A DNA stretch of 64,000 nucleotides from Zoogloea sp. LCSB751 (GTDB lineage Bacteria; Pseudomonadota; Gammaproteobacteria; Burkholderiales; Rhodocyclaceae): assembly GCF_002028455.1 (NCBI RefSeq), contig NZ_MWUM01000017.1, forward strand, positions 1 to 64,000, written 5' to 3'. Below the pieces are notes generated by a model that ran no database searches, was not told the origin of the DNA, and was given only the letters and a program-made list of their open reading frames with translations. The position numbers and the translations under genes were made by a program. The stretch's first letter is position 1. Every line of letters starts with the position of its first letter. Below, in pieces: positions 41,751 to 51,080 of this stretch.

Positions 41751-44700
41751 GCTGCCCTCCCCCGCCGCGCCAGGCGGTCGAAGGCCAGGTAGATCACCGG
41801 CGTGGTGAACAGCGTCAGCACCTGGCTGACCAGCAGGCCGCCGACCATCGTCACGCCGAGCGGGTGGCGCAGTTCGGAGCCGACGCCGGAGCCCAGCATC
41901 AGCGGCAGCGCGCCGAGCAGCGCCGCCAGCGTGGTCATCAGGATCGGCCGGAAGCGCAGCAGGCAGGCCTGGTAGATGGCCTCCCGCGGGGCGAGGCCTT
42001 CGCGCCGTTCGGCATCCAGGGCGAAGTCGATCATCATGATGGCGTTCTTCTTGACGATGCCGATCAGGAGCACGATGCCGATGATGCCGACGATGCCCAG
42101 CTCGCTGCGCGCCATCAGCAGCGCCAGCAGTGCGCCGACGCCGGCGGACGGCAGCGTGGACAGGATGGTGATCGGGTGGATGTAGCTCTCGTAGAGCACG
42201 CCGAGCACGATGTACATGGTCACCACCGCAGCGAGGATCAGCAGCAGCGTATTGGTCAGCGAGGCCTGGAAGGCCAGCGCCGCGCCCTGGAAACTGGTCT
42301 CGATGCTGGCCGGCAGGCCCAGTTCGGCCTCCGCACTGCGGATTGCCTCCACCGCCGCGCCGAGGGATGCACCCGGCGCCAGGTTGAAGGACAAGGTCAC
42401 CGCCGGGAACTGGCCGATGTGGTTCACCGCCAGCATCGCCGGCCGCTCGACGACCCGCGCCACCGCCGACAACGGCACCTGGGCGCCGCCGCTGCCCGGC
42501 ACGTAGAGGTTGGCGATGGCCGCCGGGCTGCTGCGGAATTCCGGCTTCACCTCCAGCACCACACGGTACTGGGTGGCCTGCGTGAAGATGGTGGAGATCA
42601 GGCGCTGGCCGTAGGCGTTGTACAAGGCGTTGTCGATGGCCGCGGTGCTGACACCGAGGCGGCTGGCGCTGGCCCGGTCGATCTCCACCCAGGCCTGCAG
42701 GCCCTTGTCCTGCAGGTCGCTGGCCACGTCGGCGAGCTGCGGCAGGCCCTTCAGGCGCTCGACGAGGCGCGGCACCCATTCGTTCAGCGCCGCCGAATCC
42801 GGCGACTGCAACGAGAACTGGTACTGGGTGCGGCTGACCTTGTCCTCGATGGACAGATCCTGCACCGGCTGCATGTACAGCGTGATGCCGGCCACCTTGC
42901 GCACCTCCGGCGTCAGGCGGCGGATCACCTCGGCGGCGCTGGCATCCCGCTCGTCCAGCGGCTTGAGGTTGATCATCATGCGCCCGCTGTTGAGGGTCGC
43001 GTTGGCGCCATCCACGCCGATGAAGGACGACAGGCTGGCCACCGCCGGGTCCTTCAGCACCACCTCGGCCAGCGCCTGCTGGCGCTGCGACATGGCATCG
43101 AAGGAGATCGACTGGGCCGCCTCCGTGATGCCCTGGATCGCGCCGGTGTCCTGCACCGGGAAGAAGCCCTTGGGCACCACCACGTACAGCAGCGCGGTCA
43201 GCGCCAGCGTACCGACGGCCACGACGAGGGTCAGACCCTGGCGGTCGAGCACCCACTGCAGCATCACGCCGTAACGGGCGATGACGCGGTCGAAGAAGTC
43301 GCCCATGACCTTGTAGAAGCGCCCCTGCTCGGCCTCCGGCACATGCTTGAGGAGGCGCGCGCACATCATCGGCGTGAGGGTCAGGGACACGACGGCAGAG
43401 ATCAGGATGGCGATCGCCAGCGTGATCGCGAACTCGCGGAACAACCGGCCGACCACGTCCGCCATGAACAGCAGTGGAATCAGCACGGCGATCAGCGAGA
43501 AGGTCAGCGAAATGATCGTGAAGCCGATCTGCTTGGCGCCCTTCAGCGCGGCCTGCATCGGCGATTCGCCCTCCTCTACGTAGCGGGCGATGTTTTCGAT
43601 CATCACGATGGCGTCGTCCACCACGAAGCCGGTGGAGATGGTCAGCGCCATCAACGTGAGGTTGTTGAGGCTGAAGCCGGCCAGGTACATCACCCCGAAG
43701 GTGCCAACCAGCGACAGCGGCACCGCCACGCTGGGGATGATGGTCGCCGGCACGCTGCGCAGGAACAGGAAGATCACCATCACCACCAGGGCCACCGCCA
43801 TCATCAGTTCGATCTGCACATCGTGCACCGAGGCGCGGATGGTGGTGGTGCGGTCGGACAGCACGCGCACGTCCATCGACGCCGGCAGGCTGGCGGTCAT
43901 CTGCGGCAGCAGCGCGGTGACCCGGTCGGCCACCTCGATCACGTTGGCGCCCGGCTGGCGCTGCACGTTGATGATCACCGCCGCCTGGCTGTCGGCCCAG
44001 GCGGCAAGGCGCAGGTTCTCGGCGTCGTCGGCCAGGTTGGCCACGTCGGACAGGCGCACCGGGTTGCCGTTCTTGTAGGCGACGATCAGGCCGCGGTACT
44101 CGTCGGCGGAACGCAGCTGGTCGTTGGCGTCGATGGTGGAGGCCCGTTGGGGTCCGTCGAAGCTGCCCTTGGCCTGGGTCACGTTGGCATTGGCGATGGC
44201 CGTGCGGATGTCCTCCAGCCCCAGCCCGTAGGCCGCGGCGGCGGTCGGGTTGACCTGCACCCGCACCGCCGGGCGGCGTCCGCCGGCGATGCTGACGAGG
44301 CCGACCCCCGGCACCTGGGAGATCTTCATCGCCAGGCGGCTTTCCACCAGGTCGTGGATGCGCGTGATCGGCAGGCTCTTCGAGCTCACCGCCAAGCTCA
44401 GGATCGGCGCGTCGGCGGGGTTCACCTTGCTGTAGGTGGGCGGTGCCGGCAAGTCGGTGGGCAGCAGGTTGGACGCGGCGTTGATGGCCGCCTGCACCTG
44501 TTGCTCGGCCACGTCCAGGCTCAGGGACAGGCTGAAGCGCAGGGTGATCACCGAGGCCCCACCGGAGCTGGTGGACGACATCTCGTCGAGCCCCGGCATC
44601 TGGCCGAACTGGCGCTCCAGCGGCGCGGTGATGGCCGAGGTCATCACGTCCGGGCTGGCGCCGGGATAGAGGGTCTTGACCTGAATGGTCGGGTAATCCA

Positions 44701-44818
44701 CCTCAGGCAGCGCCGAGATGGGCAGCAGGCGATAGGCGACGAGGCCCACCAGCAGGATGGCGACCATCAGCAGGGAGGTCGCCACCGGCCGCAGGATGAA
44801 CGGACGGGACGGGTTCAT
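41747..44818 (-). CDS. mdtB: Multidrug RND efflux pump subunit, MdtB-like
   Basis: A 1023-aa inner-membrane RND transporter. N-terminus [60 protein letters not shown] and TM4 [22 protein letters not shown] match MdtB and MuxB. It is the partner of the MdtC-like subunit and second gene of the adaptor-pump-pump-outer-membrane-factor operon; its ATG follows the adaptor stop by 3 bp. Substrates of such systems include bile salts, novobiocin and flavonoids in E. coli; for this species they are unknown. Confidence 0.92.
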   Translation of the reverse strand: MNPSRPFILRPVATSLLMVAILLVGLVAYRLLPISALPEVDYPTIQVKTLYPGASPDVMTSAITAPLERQFGQMPGLDEMSSTSSGGASVITLRFSLSLSLDVAEQQVQAAINAASNLLPTDLPAPPTYSKVNPADAPILSLAVSSKSLPITRIHDLVESRLAMKISQVPGVGLVSIAGGRRPAVRVQVNPTAAAAYGLGLEDIRTAIANANVTQAKGSFDGPQRASTIDANDQLRSADEYRGLIVAYKNGNPVRLSDVANLADDAENLRLAAWADSQAAVIINVQRQPGANVIEVADRVTALLPQMTASLPASMDVRVLSDRTTTIRASVHDVQIELMMAVALVVMVIFLFLRSVPATIIPSVAVPLSLVGTFGVMYLAGFSLNNLTLMALTISTGFVVDDAIVMIENIARYVEEGESPMQAALKGAKQIGFTIISLTFSLIAVLIPLLFMADVVGRLFREFAITLAIAILISAVVSLTLTPMMCARLLKHVPEAEQGRFYKVMGDFFDRVIARYGVMLQWVLDRQGLTLVVAVGTLALTALLYVVVPKGFFPVQDTGAIQGITEAAQSISFDAMSQRQQALAEVVLKDPAVASLSSFIGVDGANATLNSGRMMINLKPLDERDASAAEVIRRLTPEVRKVAGITLYMQPVQDLSIEDKVSRTQYQFSLQSPDSAALNEWVPRLVERLKGLPQLADVASDLQDKGLQAWVEIDRASASRLGVSTAAIDNALYNAYGQRLISTIFTQATQYRVVLEVKPEFRSSPAAIANLYVPGSGGAQVPLSAVARVVERPAMLAVNHIGQFPAVTLSFNLAPGASLGAAVEAIRSAEAELGLPASIETSFQGAALAFQASLTNTLLLILAAVVTMYIVLGVLYESYIHPITILSTLPSAGVGALLALLMARSELGIVGIIGIVLLIGIVKKNAIMMIDFALDAERREGLAPREAIYQACLLRFRPILMTTLAALLGALPLMLGSGVGSELRHPLGVTMVGGLLVSQVLTLFTTPVIYLAFDRLARRGRAA

Positions 44819-44821
44819 GCG

Positions 44822-46084
44822 TTAATGCCCCGGACGGCCGCCGTTGCCACGCTTCTTCTCCCGCCCAGGCGCATCCGCGGCCTTCGGGTCGATGGCCTCG
44901 ATCTGGGCGCCGTCCTTCAGCTTGTCGAGGCCGTCCACGACGATGCGGTCGCCAGCGGCGAGGCCCTCCTCGACGGCGGCCTTGTCGCCGTCCACCGGCC
45001 CCAGCTTGACCGGCACCGACGCCACCTTGTTGCCCTCACCGACCTTGTAGACGTAGCTGCCCTTGGCGCCTTGCTGAACCGCCGCAGTCGGCACCGTGAC
45101 GACGCCACTGAGCGTGTCGAGGATCAGGCGCACATTGACGAACTGGTTCGGGAACAGGCTGCCGTCCTTGTTGGCGAAATCCGCCTTCAGCTTGACGGTG
45201 CCGGTGGTGCTGTCGATCTGGCTGTCCACCGCCAGCAGCTTGCCGTCGGCGAGGTGGTTCTTCATTTCCCGGTCCCAGGCCTCGGCGATCAGCCCCTTGC
45301 CGTCGCGCACGCGCTTCATGACCGCCGGCAGACGGTCTTCCGGCACCGGGAACACGGCGGTGATCGGGCTCACCTGGGCGATGGTCACCAGCCCGGTGGT
45401 ATCGGAGGCCTTGACGATGTTGCCCGGGTCCACCGCCCGCAGGCCGGCCCGACCGGCGATCGGCGCCTTGATGGTGGTGTAGGAGAGCTGCAGCTCGGCG
45501 CTCTTCACCGCCGCCTGGTCGGCCTGCACGGTGCCCTGGTACTGGCGCACCAGCGCCTCCTGGGTCGCCACCTGCTGCTCGGCGATGGAATCCTGACGCA
45601 GCAGGCCCTTGTAGCGCTCGAGGTCGATCTGCGCGTTCTTCAGCAGCGCCGCATCCCGCGCCAACTGGCCGCGGGCCTGCTCCAGGGTGGCGCGAAAGGG
45701 ATCGGGATCGATCAACGCGAGCACGTCGCCGGCCTTGACCGGCTGGCCTTCGGTGAACTTCACCGCCAGCAGCGGACCGTCGACCCGCGAACGCACCGTC
45801 ACCTGGTTGCGCGGTACCACGCTGCCGAGGGCCGGCACCATCACCCGGATGTCGCCGGTGGCGATGGTGGCTAGGCTTACCGGGATCGGCCGCTCGCCAC
45901 GCCCGTCACGGCCGCCGCGCCGCCCGTCTGCCGACTTGCCACCTCCCCCGTCTCCGTCCGATGCACCGCGGTGGGAGTAATACCAGCCTCCGCCGGCCGC
46001 GAGGGCCAGCACGATGAGCCAGGGAAGAATGCGACGACGGGAACGGGATTCTGAATCGGACGAGGCAGAGGCAGGGCTGGACAT
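44822..46084 (-). CDS. mdtA: RND efflux periplasmic adaptor, MdtA-like
   Basis: A 420-aa membrane-fusion protein. A short basic N-terminus (ESRSRRRILPW) precedes one transmembrane anchor (about 19-36), a Gly/Asp/Arg-rich linker (GDGGGGKSADGRRGGRDG), the lipoyl halves (VTVRSRVDGPLLAVKFTEGQ and TTIKAPIAGRAGLRAVDPGN) flanking a coiled-coil hairpin, and the barrel domain with FPNQFVNVRL. The C-terminus is basic (GREKKRGNGGRPGH). ATG 46084 is preferred to an in-frame start at 46138 because it precedes the anchor closely. First gene of the mdt operon; three direct repeats upstream suggest control by an OmpR-type regulator. Confidence 0.9.
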   Translation of the reverse strand: MSSPASASSDSESRSRRRILPWLIVLALAAGGGWYYSHRGASDGDGGGGKSADGRRGGRDGRGERPIPVSLATIATGDIRVMVPALGSVVPRNQVTVRSRVDGPLLAVKFTEGQPVKAGDVLALIDPDPFRATLEQARGQLARDAALLKNAQIDLERYKGLLRQDSIAEQQVATQEALVRQYQGTVQADQAAVKSAELQLSYTTIKAPIAGRAGLRAVDPGNIVKASDTTGLVTIAQVSPITAVFPVPEDRLPAVMKRVRDGKGLIAEAWDREMKNHLADGKLLAVDSQIDSTTGTVKLKADFANKDGSLFPNQFVNVRLILDTLSGVVTVPTAAVQQGAKGSYVYKVGEGNKVASVPVKLGPVDGDKAAVEEGLAAGDRIVVDGLDKLKDGAQIEAIDPKAADAPGREKKRGNGGRPGH

Positions 46085-46170
46085 GGAGCGTTTTTCCGGA
46101 AGGCGCCGGCCCGCTACAGGCCGGCAGTTCGAAGCCATCGAGAGGCGGTCGCAATGCTACACGATGCCTT

Positions 46171-46198
46171 CGTAAGACTGCGTAAAGACCCCGTAAGG
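46171..46198 (-). promoter_or_regulatory. Three direct repeats upstream of mdtA, possible response-regulator site
   Basis: On the minus strand CTTACG, TTTACG and CTTACG recur with steps of about 10-11 bp (plus-strand positions 46192-46198, 46181-46187, 46171-46177). This helical spacing is usual for OmpR/BaeR-type tandem binding. They are 87-114 bp ahead of the mdtA start. Confidence 0.45.
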
Positions 46199-46252
46199 AA
46201 AAAGCCGTTCCAGCAAATTCACTGCGGTAGACCAGAAATGCCTCAGATGCCG

Positions 46253-46327
46253 CCCTGTGGGGGCGAATTCATTCGCCCTCGGACTCCCTGAAACGAGCGG
46301 AGGGCGAATGAATTCGCCCCCACAGGG
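46253..46327. repeat. REPIN: perfect 27-bp inverted repeat, forms the 3' end of a PepSY gene
   Basis: Arms 46253-46279 and 46301-46327 are fully complementary and contain the same core as at 38450. The 21-bp centre is unrelated between copies. The element supplies the last about 20 codons and the stop codon (46271-46269) of the PepSY gene read on the minus strand. Confidence 0.88.
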
Positions 46328-47471
46328 TGGTGGTGTGCAGCACCGGCCGGGTCTCCCGCAGCGCACGGGCGCGGACCTTGTGCCGCCAGCGCAGCCAGCC
46401 GGTGACGAACAACAGCGCCGGCAGCAGCCCGGCCACGCAAGCGAGGATGCGGCCCGGCAGCCCGAAGGCCTCACCGTTGTGCAGCGGATGCATCCAGGCC
46501 AGGAAGCCGTCGCCGGCGGACTCCCGCAGCGGATCGCGCACCGCCAGCACTTGTCCGTCACTCGGGTCCACCCACACCTGGGAGCGCGGGAAGCGCCGGC
46601 TGGGCTCGCCGGACTGATGGAAGCGCACCGAGATCGGCCGCCCCGCGCTGCCGGAGGTCTCGATCCAGCGCAGCTCCGCACCGGGAAAGGACTCGCGGGC
46701 GATGCGCACCGCCGCGTCGAGGGAGATCGGTGCGGCCCCTTCGTCCAGCAGGCCGGCCGGCGGCCGATACGCCGGCCTCAGCGGCGACGCGCCGGCGACC
46801 AGATCGCGGGTGAAGTCCGGCAAGGCCAGCGCGCTGCCGGTCAGCGCCAGCACCAGCAACACCGGCAGGCCATAGACGCCGCCGAGCACGTGCAGGTCGT
46901 AGGTGCGGCGGACCGCGCCGCTGCGCAGCACCGGTTTGAGTGCTGCGGCCAGGCGGGCGCGGCTGGGCCACCACAGATAAAGCCCGCTGAGCAGCGAGAA
47001 AGACAGCAGCAGGCCGAGGATGCCGACTGTCGTCTTGCCGCCCTCGCCCGCCAGCAGCGTGTAATGCAGATCGAACAGCCAGGTCGTCGCGTAGTCGCCC
47101 CAGAAGCGCGCGCTGGTGACCTCCAGCGTGTGTGGATCGAGGCTCAGCATCAGCGGCGCGAAGCCGCGCCCGGCCGTTTCCGGCGGATTGTAATAGCGGG
47201 CCAGCACCGGCGCGTCCGCCGCCAGCGGCATCTCGATGCGCCATGGCCCGTCGCGCTGCGGGTAGCGAGCGCGCAGCGCCTGGAACACCGCCTCCGGCGA
47301 CGGCGCGGGCGCCGCTGCGCTGACGCGGATCTGCGGATTGAGCAGGCCATCCACATCCAGGTAGAACACCAGCACGCTGCCGGTGAGCCCCAGCAGCACG
47401 AACAGGCCGCCAGCCAGCAGGCCGACGTACAGGTGCAGCTTGACCCACAGGCGGCGCAACTCGCGTTTCAT
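46269..47471 (-). CDS. PepSY-associated membrane protein, probable metal/siderophore reductase
   Basis: A 400-aa inner-membrane protein of the PepSY_TM family, similar in plan to the one at 15834. It starts ELRRLWVKLHLYVGLLAGGLFVLLGLTGSVLVF (first helix), has FDLHYTLLAGEGGKTTVGILGLLLSFSLLSGLYLWW, YDLHVLGGVYGLPVLLVLALTGSAL and WMHPLHNGEAFGLPGRILACVAGLLPALLFVTGWLRW as further helices with conserved His. Normal similarity should stop near RHKVRARAL; the final part (TLWGRIHSPSARFRESEGE) and the stop are read from a REPIN, so the gene tail has been replaced or extended. It follows the receptor gene by 6 bp. Confidence 0.86.
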   Translation of the reverse strand: MKRELRRLWVKLHLYVGLLAGGLFVLLGLTGSVLVFYLDVDGLLNPQIRVSAAAPAPSPEAVFQALRARYPQRDGPWRIEMPLAADAPVLARYYNPPETAGRGFAPLMLSLDPHTLEVTSARFWGDYATTWLFDLHYTLLAGEGGKTTVGILGLLLSFSLLSGLYLWWPSRARLAAALKPVLRSGAVRRTYDLHVLGGVYGLPVLLVLALTGSALALPDFTRDLVAGASPLRPAYRPPAGLLDEGAAPISLDAAVRIARESFPGAELRWIETSGSAGRPISVRFHQSGEPSRRFPRSQVWVDPSDGQVLAVRDPLRESAGDGFLAWMHPLHNGEAFGLPGRILACVAGLLPALLFVTGWLRWRHKVRARALRETRPVLHTTTLWGRIHSPSARFRESEGE

Positions 47472-47477
47472 CGAGGC

Positions 47478-49499
47478 TCAGAACTTGACCGCGACCGTCC
47501 CGTACACGCTGCGCGGCGCGCCCGGCGCATGCAGGGACTGGGCGCCGTCCCACCACGCGTATTCGTTGTAACGGTCGAACAGGTTGCGCACCTGCACCTC
47601 GAGATTCACGCGCGGGCTGAGGCGATAGGCGGCCGCTACGTTGGCCAGCGTATAGCCGCCGAACTTGCCAGTGCTGTTGGTGCGCTCCAGGTAGTAGCCG
47701 CTCTGCCCGTTCACCCATGCCGACAGGCGCCAGGCCTCGCTGGCCTGGTAATCGGCGCCGAGGTTGTAAAGCAGGTGCGGCACGTGGTCGATCTCCTTGC
47801 CGACGGTGCCGGCGGATGCCACATCGGCCTGCAGAATCTTCGAGCGCTGCAGCGCGGCACCGACCCACAGGCCGAGCTGGCGCGTAGGCTGGGCGTTGAG
47901 CTGCAGGTCCACGCCCTGGCGGCGGGTCTGGCCGATGTTCTCGGCGTCGTTGGCCGGGTCGTTGAGCTTGCGCCGCGCTTCGTTGGAAGCGGTCTGGCGC
48001 CAGGCCGCCAGGCGGCCTTCCAGCCACGCCAGCGGGCGGAACTTGAGGCCGGCCTCCCAGCCTTCGTTGATCGACGGCGACAGGTCGGCCGTCTGGTTCA
48101 CCTTATAAGAAGCGGTGCCGACGCCGACCTGGAAGCTGCGGCCCCAGTTGCCGTACACCGAGTACGCGTCGGACAGCGCATACACCGCACTCATCTTCGG
48201 CTGCTTGATCGTGCCGTAGTCGTTGATGTCGTAGGTCTTGCCGTTGAGGCGGTTGGTATAGGTGCCGTCCACGCGGTCGGCGCGGAAGGCCGGCGTCAGG
48301 CTCAGGCCGGGCAGCGGCTTGAGCACGGCCTGCACGAAGGCACCGGCGGTGTCGAATTCGAAAGCCTGGTCGCGGGTCTGGCTCTGGCGCACCTGGCTGA
48401 CGGTGTTGTAGCGGGTGCTGCGGTTGTCCTGGCGCTCCACGTCGAGGCCGCCCATCACCGACAGATCGCCGAGGACCGTCTTGCCGGCCCGCCAGGTCAG
48501 CGTCGTGGACGCGCCGCTGTGGGTTTCCGCGACGACGCGCTCCTGCTGGGACACGTTCGCCGAGAAGGTCACGAAGCGGCGGTCGTCCAGATTGTTCAGG
48601 TACACCTGGCCGGTCCAGAACAGCTGGCTGCCCAGGGCGGTTTCCGCCTGCAGCGCCACTTGGGTGGCCATCCGGCGGTCTTCGTCAGTCGCATTGTGGG
48701 CTGGCGACTGGTCCGGGTCGGCGCGGCGCTGGGCATCGGTCAGATAGCCCGCCTCATCGGCGCGGGCGGTGGAGTGGCGCAGGATCAGGCCGAAGCGGCT
48801 GTCGCCGCCTTCCGGCGTGATGAACCATTTGGCGCTGAAGGCACCGTTCTCGGCGCCGGAATGGGCCCGGTAGCCGTCGGTCGAATTCACCGCCAACGCG
48901 TAGTTCTGGGCCAGTGCGCCCTGCTCGATGCCCGCTGCCGCCTGCAGCTCGCGCGTCTGGAAGCTGCCGAGGGTGGCCCGCCCCTGCACATAGTTGCCGC
49001 CGCTCTTGGTGAGGATGTTGGCGTTCCCGGCAATGTTGTGCAAGCCGTAGCGCGGATCGTTGGTGCCGCGCACCACCTCGATGGATTCGATGTCCAGCCG
49101 CGGCGCCAGATCGATGTAGGGCATGTTGCCGTCGTTGCTGTTGGACGGCACACCGTCGATCAGCAGCTTGACCGCGTTGATCTCCCCTTCCCCGTTGAAG
49201 CCGCGCATGGAGAACTTGCCGGAGGTGGTGCCCTGGCCGAACTGGGTCAGCATCACGCCGGGCAGCTGGCCGAACAACTGCCAGTTGTTGGCCACCACCT
49301 GATTCTCGATGCGCGCCTGCGGCAGGATATCCACCGAGCTCAGCACACGCCGCGCCTGCAGTGGGCCGTCGGCGCTACCGCTGACGACCACCTCGCCGAG
49401 GGTCAGCGCCACGCTGTCAGCGGTGTCCGCTGCCTGGGCCGGAAGCGTCGCCAGCATGGAAACGGCAACGGCGATGGGGGTCAGTCTTGCGGAAATCAT
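47478..49499 (-). CDS. TonB-dependent outer-membrane receptor, ligand unknown
   Basis: A 673-aa receptor: signal peptide to about residue 23 (LPAQA), TonB-box region LTLGEVVVSGSADG, plug with MRGFNGEGEINAVKLLIDGVPSNSNDGNMPYIDLAPRLDIESIEVVRGTNDPRYG, and a barrel ending SVYGTVAVKF. The plug resembles receptors outside the classical siderophore group. GAGG lies 7 bp before ATG 49499. It forms an operon with the PepSY gene and is divergent from a Met-rich secreted protein, with a 15-bp dyad in between; no Fur box is seen, so a metal other than iron is worth considering. Confidence 0.9.
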   Translation of the reverse strand: MISARLTPIAVAVSMLATLPAQAADTADSVALTLGEVVVSGSADGPLQARRVLSSVDILPQARIENQVVANNWQLFGQLPGVMLTQFGQGTTSGKFSMRGFNGEGEINAVKLLIDGVPSNSNDGNMPYIDLAPRLDIESIEVVRGTNDPRYGLHNIAGNANILTKSGGNYVQGRATLGSFQTRELQAAAGIEQGALAQNYALAVNSTDGYRAHSGAENGAFSAKWFITPEGGDSRFGLILRHSTARADEAGYLTDAQRRADPDQSPAHNATDEDRRMATQVALQAETALGSQLFWTGQVYLNNLDDRRFVTFSANVSQQERVVAETHSGASTTLTWRAGKTVLGDLSVMGGLDVERQDNRSTRYNTVSQVRQSQTRDQAFEFDTAGAFVQAVLKPLPGLSLTPAFRADRVDGTYTNRLNGKTYDINDYGTIKQPKMSAVYALSDAYSVYGNWGRSFQVGVGTASYKVNQTADLSPSINEGWEAGLKFRPLAWLEGRLAAWRQTASNEARRKLNDPANDAENIGQTRRQGVDLQLNAQPTRQLGLWVGAALQRSKILQADVASAGTVGKEIDHVPHLLYNLGADYQASEAWRLSAWVNGQSGYYLERTNSTGKFGGYTLANVAAAYRLSPRVNLEVQVRNLFDRYNEYAWWDGAQSLHAPGAPRSVYGTVAVKF

Positions 49500-49587
49500 C
49501 GAAAGCCTCGTCGGTTGGGAACTGGGCCCGGACTGTAGCAAGGCGCTCCCGGAAAGTTTCTTGATGCGGGCCAGGAAACGAGGGATT

Positions 49588-49602
49588 GCGACACTATGTC
49601 GC
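49588..49602. promoter_or_regulatory. 15-bp dyad in the divergent receptor/Met-rich protein region
   Basis: GCGACA-CTA-TGTCGC is a perfect inverted repeat with a 3-bp spacer, flanked by TT and AG. It lies 89 bp upstream of the receptor ATG and about 200 bp upstream of the Met-rich gene, a likely operator or activator site. The regulator is unknown. Confidence 0.5.
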
Positions 49603-49642
49603 AGCCGTGACCCGCCCCTTGTCACACCCCGCGACGCACTTC

Positions 49643-49656
49643 TTGACCTGAGGCAA
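49643..49656. promoter_or_regulatory. FNR/Anr-like box
   Basis: TTGAC-ctga-GGCAA matches TTGAY-N4-RTCAA at nine of ten specified positions. It is about 145 bp ahead of the Met-rich protein ATG. Weak evidence on its own. Confidence 0.35.
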
Positions 49657-49800
49657 GTCCCGACAGGAAATCTCGCCGCGGCCCTTGCCCATCGATCAGT
49701 AGCGCCTAATATTGATGGCGTAACACGGTTCCAGCCCCTGCAAATGGCCGGTGGGCAGCCCTGGGGATGGATGACGGCCCGCGCGCATCAGGAGATAACA

Positions 49801-50217
49801 ATGAAGATGTTCAGGCAATGCATCCTTGCCGGCATGGCAAGCCTGTTGATGGTCGGCGTCGCGGCAGCCCAGCCGGGCCCGGGCATGGGCGGCGGTGGAA
49901 TGGGCGGCGGCATGATGCAGGGCGACCAGCCATGTATGAAGGCTGACGGTGCGGCGACAGCGGACATGGGCCCCAACTGCGGCTGGCGCATGAACCGCCG
50001 CAACACGCCGGGCATGGGGCTGATGACGCCTGAGGAGCGCCGCGCGCATCGGGACAAGATGCGCGCGATGAAGACCGCCGAGGAATGCCAGGCCTACATG
50101 GCGGAACACCATGCGCAGATGGCCGAACGGGCCAAGGCCAAGGGCATCACCTTGCCGGCGCCGCGCAGCAAGGCCTGTATGCGCTTCGGCGCGCCGGCTG
50201 CGGCTCCCGCCAAATAG
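49801..50217 (+). CDS. Small secreted methionine-rich protein, function unknown
   Basis: A 138-aa exported protein. Signal peptide to about residue 23 (LMVGVAAAQ), then a Gly/Met-rich stretch (GPGMGGGGMGGGMMQGDQPCMK), two further cysteines and a helical region MTPEERRAHRDKMRAMKTAEECQAYMAEHHAQMAERAKAKG with Met and His. Clusters of Met and His next to Cys suggest binding of copper or another soft metal, but no known family motif confirms this. AGGAG lies 6 bp before the ATG. Divergent from a TonB receptor/PepSY pair, with which it may share control. Confidence 0.75.
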   Translation: MKMFRQCILAGMASLLMVGVAAAQPGPGMGGGGMGGGMMQGDQPCMKADGAATADMGPNCGWRMNRRNTPGMGLMTPEERRAHRDKMRAMKTAEECQAYMAEHHAQMAERAKAKGITLPAPRSKACMRFGAPAAAPAK

Positions 50218-50315
50218 ACAGTCGCCCCTCCGGAAAGCCCGTCGTCTGCGGGATGGGATGATCGTCGGCACGCCAGCGGTTATGCTGGAGCGCCGACATT
50301 TCTTCAGCCCACCCC

Positions 50316-51080
50316 ATGCCTCCCCGCGACGCGCCGCCATCCCCCCTTGCCATTCCCGATACGGTCTTCGAGGTAGCCCGCACGCACTTCGCCGCCGCCG
50401 GGCGAACGCTGCGCAACGTGCGCCGGGATTTCCACGAATGGCATCTCGGGCGCCCGCACTACGCCCTGTGGGCCATCGACGTGGACCTGCCGGCGGTGCG
50501 CAGCCTGGCTGAACAGGCGGCAGGGCAACTGGGCGAGGTGCTGCTCGACGGCTACCGTCGCCAGCCGCACATCACGCTGGCCCTGTGCGGCTTTCCGACA
50601 CAGCAGCCGGTGCTGCCGGACGACTTCGGCCCGGCCGGGCTGGATTGGCAGCTCGATGCCCTCCTGCGTCTGGCCGGCGCGCCCTTCATGGTGGAGATCG
50701 GCGGGCTGGCGAGCTTCACGTCGGCACCCTTCCTGGCCGTCCGCGACGTGGACGGCGGCATCGGCCGTCTGCGGCGGGCCCTGTGCGGCCCGCGCGCGGA
50801 ACCTGGCGGCCCCTACACACCCCATGTCACCGTCGGTTTGTACGGCGGCGAATGGCCCACCGGGCCGCTGCTGGAGCGCCTGGACGAAGGTGGCCGGGAC
50901 AGGGTGCGCTGTGCGGTGACGCGACTCAGCCTGATGGCTTACGCGGCGTCCGACATCGGCGGACCGCTGACTACGCTGGGGGAATTCGATCTTGCCAACA
51001 GGTGCTGGGAAGGCTCGAATCCGCGGATTTTCCCCTCTGCGGCGCACAGCGGGGATCTGCCTATTTTTTCAGCAACTTGA
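50316..51080 (+). CDS. 2'-5' RNA ligase-like 2H phosphoesterase family protein
   Basis: A 254-aa protein with the two HxTx-type motifs of the 2H superfamily, HITLAL (in RRQPHITLALCGFP) and HVTVGL (in YTPHVTVGLYGGEW), 100 residues apart. These bind and cleave or join 2',3'-cyclic or 2'-5' phosphodiester ends; the substrate here is unknown. The N-terminal 45 residues precede the fold. The last few codons (FSAT and stop) lie in the beginning of the repeat array that fills the next 600 bp, suggesting that the array has eaten into, or formed, the gene's 3' end. Confidence 0.78.
   Translation: MPPRDAPPSPLAIPDTVFEVARTHFAAAGRTLRNVRRDFHEWHLGRPHYALWAIDVDLPAVRSLAEQAAGQLGEVLLDGYRRQPHITLALCGFPTQQPVLPDDFGPAGLDWQLDALLRLAGAPFMVEIGGLASFTSAPFLAVRDVDGGIGRLRRALCGPRAEPGGPYTPHVTVGLYGGEWPTGPLLERLDEGGRDRVRCAVTRLSLMAYAASDIGGPLTTLGEFDLANRCWEGSNPRIFPSAAHSGDLPIFSAT

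Noticed and set aside
38431-45874. Very long plus-strand open frames (1094 and 1418 codons) opposite the mdt genes
   Set aside because: They are antisense shadows of the RND pumps: His/Gln/Asp/Arg-rich, without signal, domain or ribosome site, while the minus strand encodes intact pumps.
46257-49538. 1093-codon plus-strand frame opposite the PepSY and TonB receptor genes
   Set aside because: Same shadow effect; it also crosses the gene boundary and the REPIN, whereas the minus-strand proteins have clear motifs.
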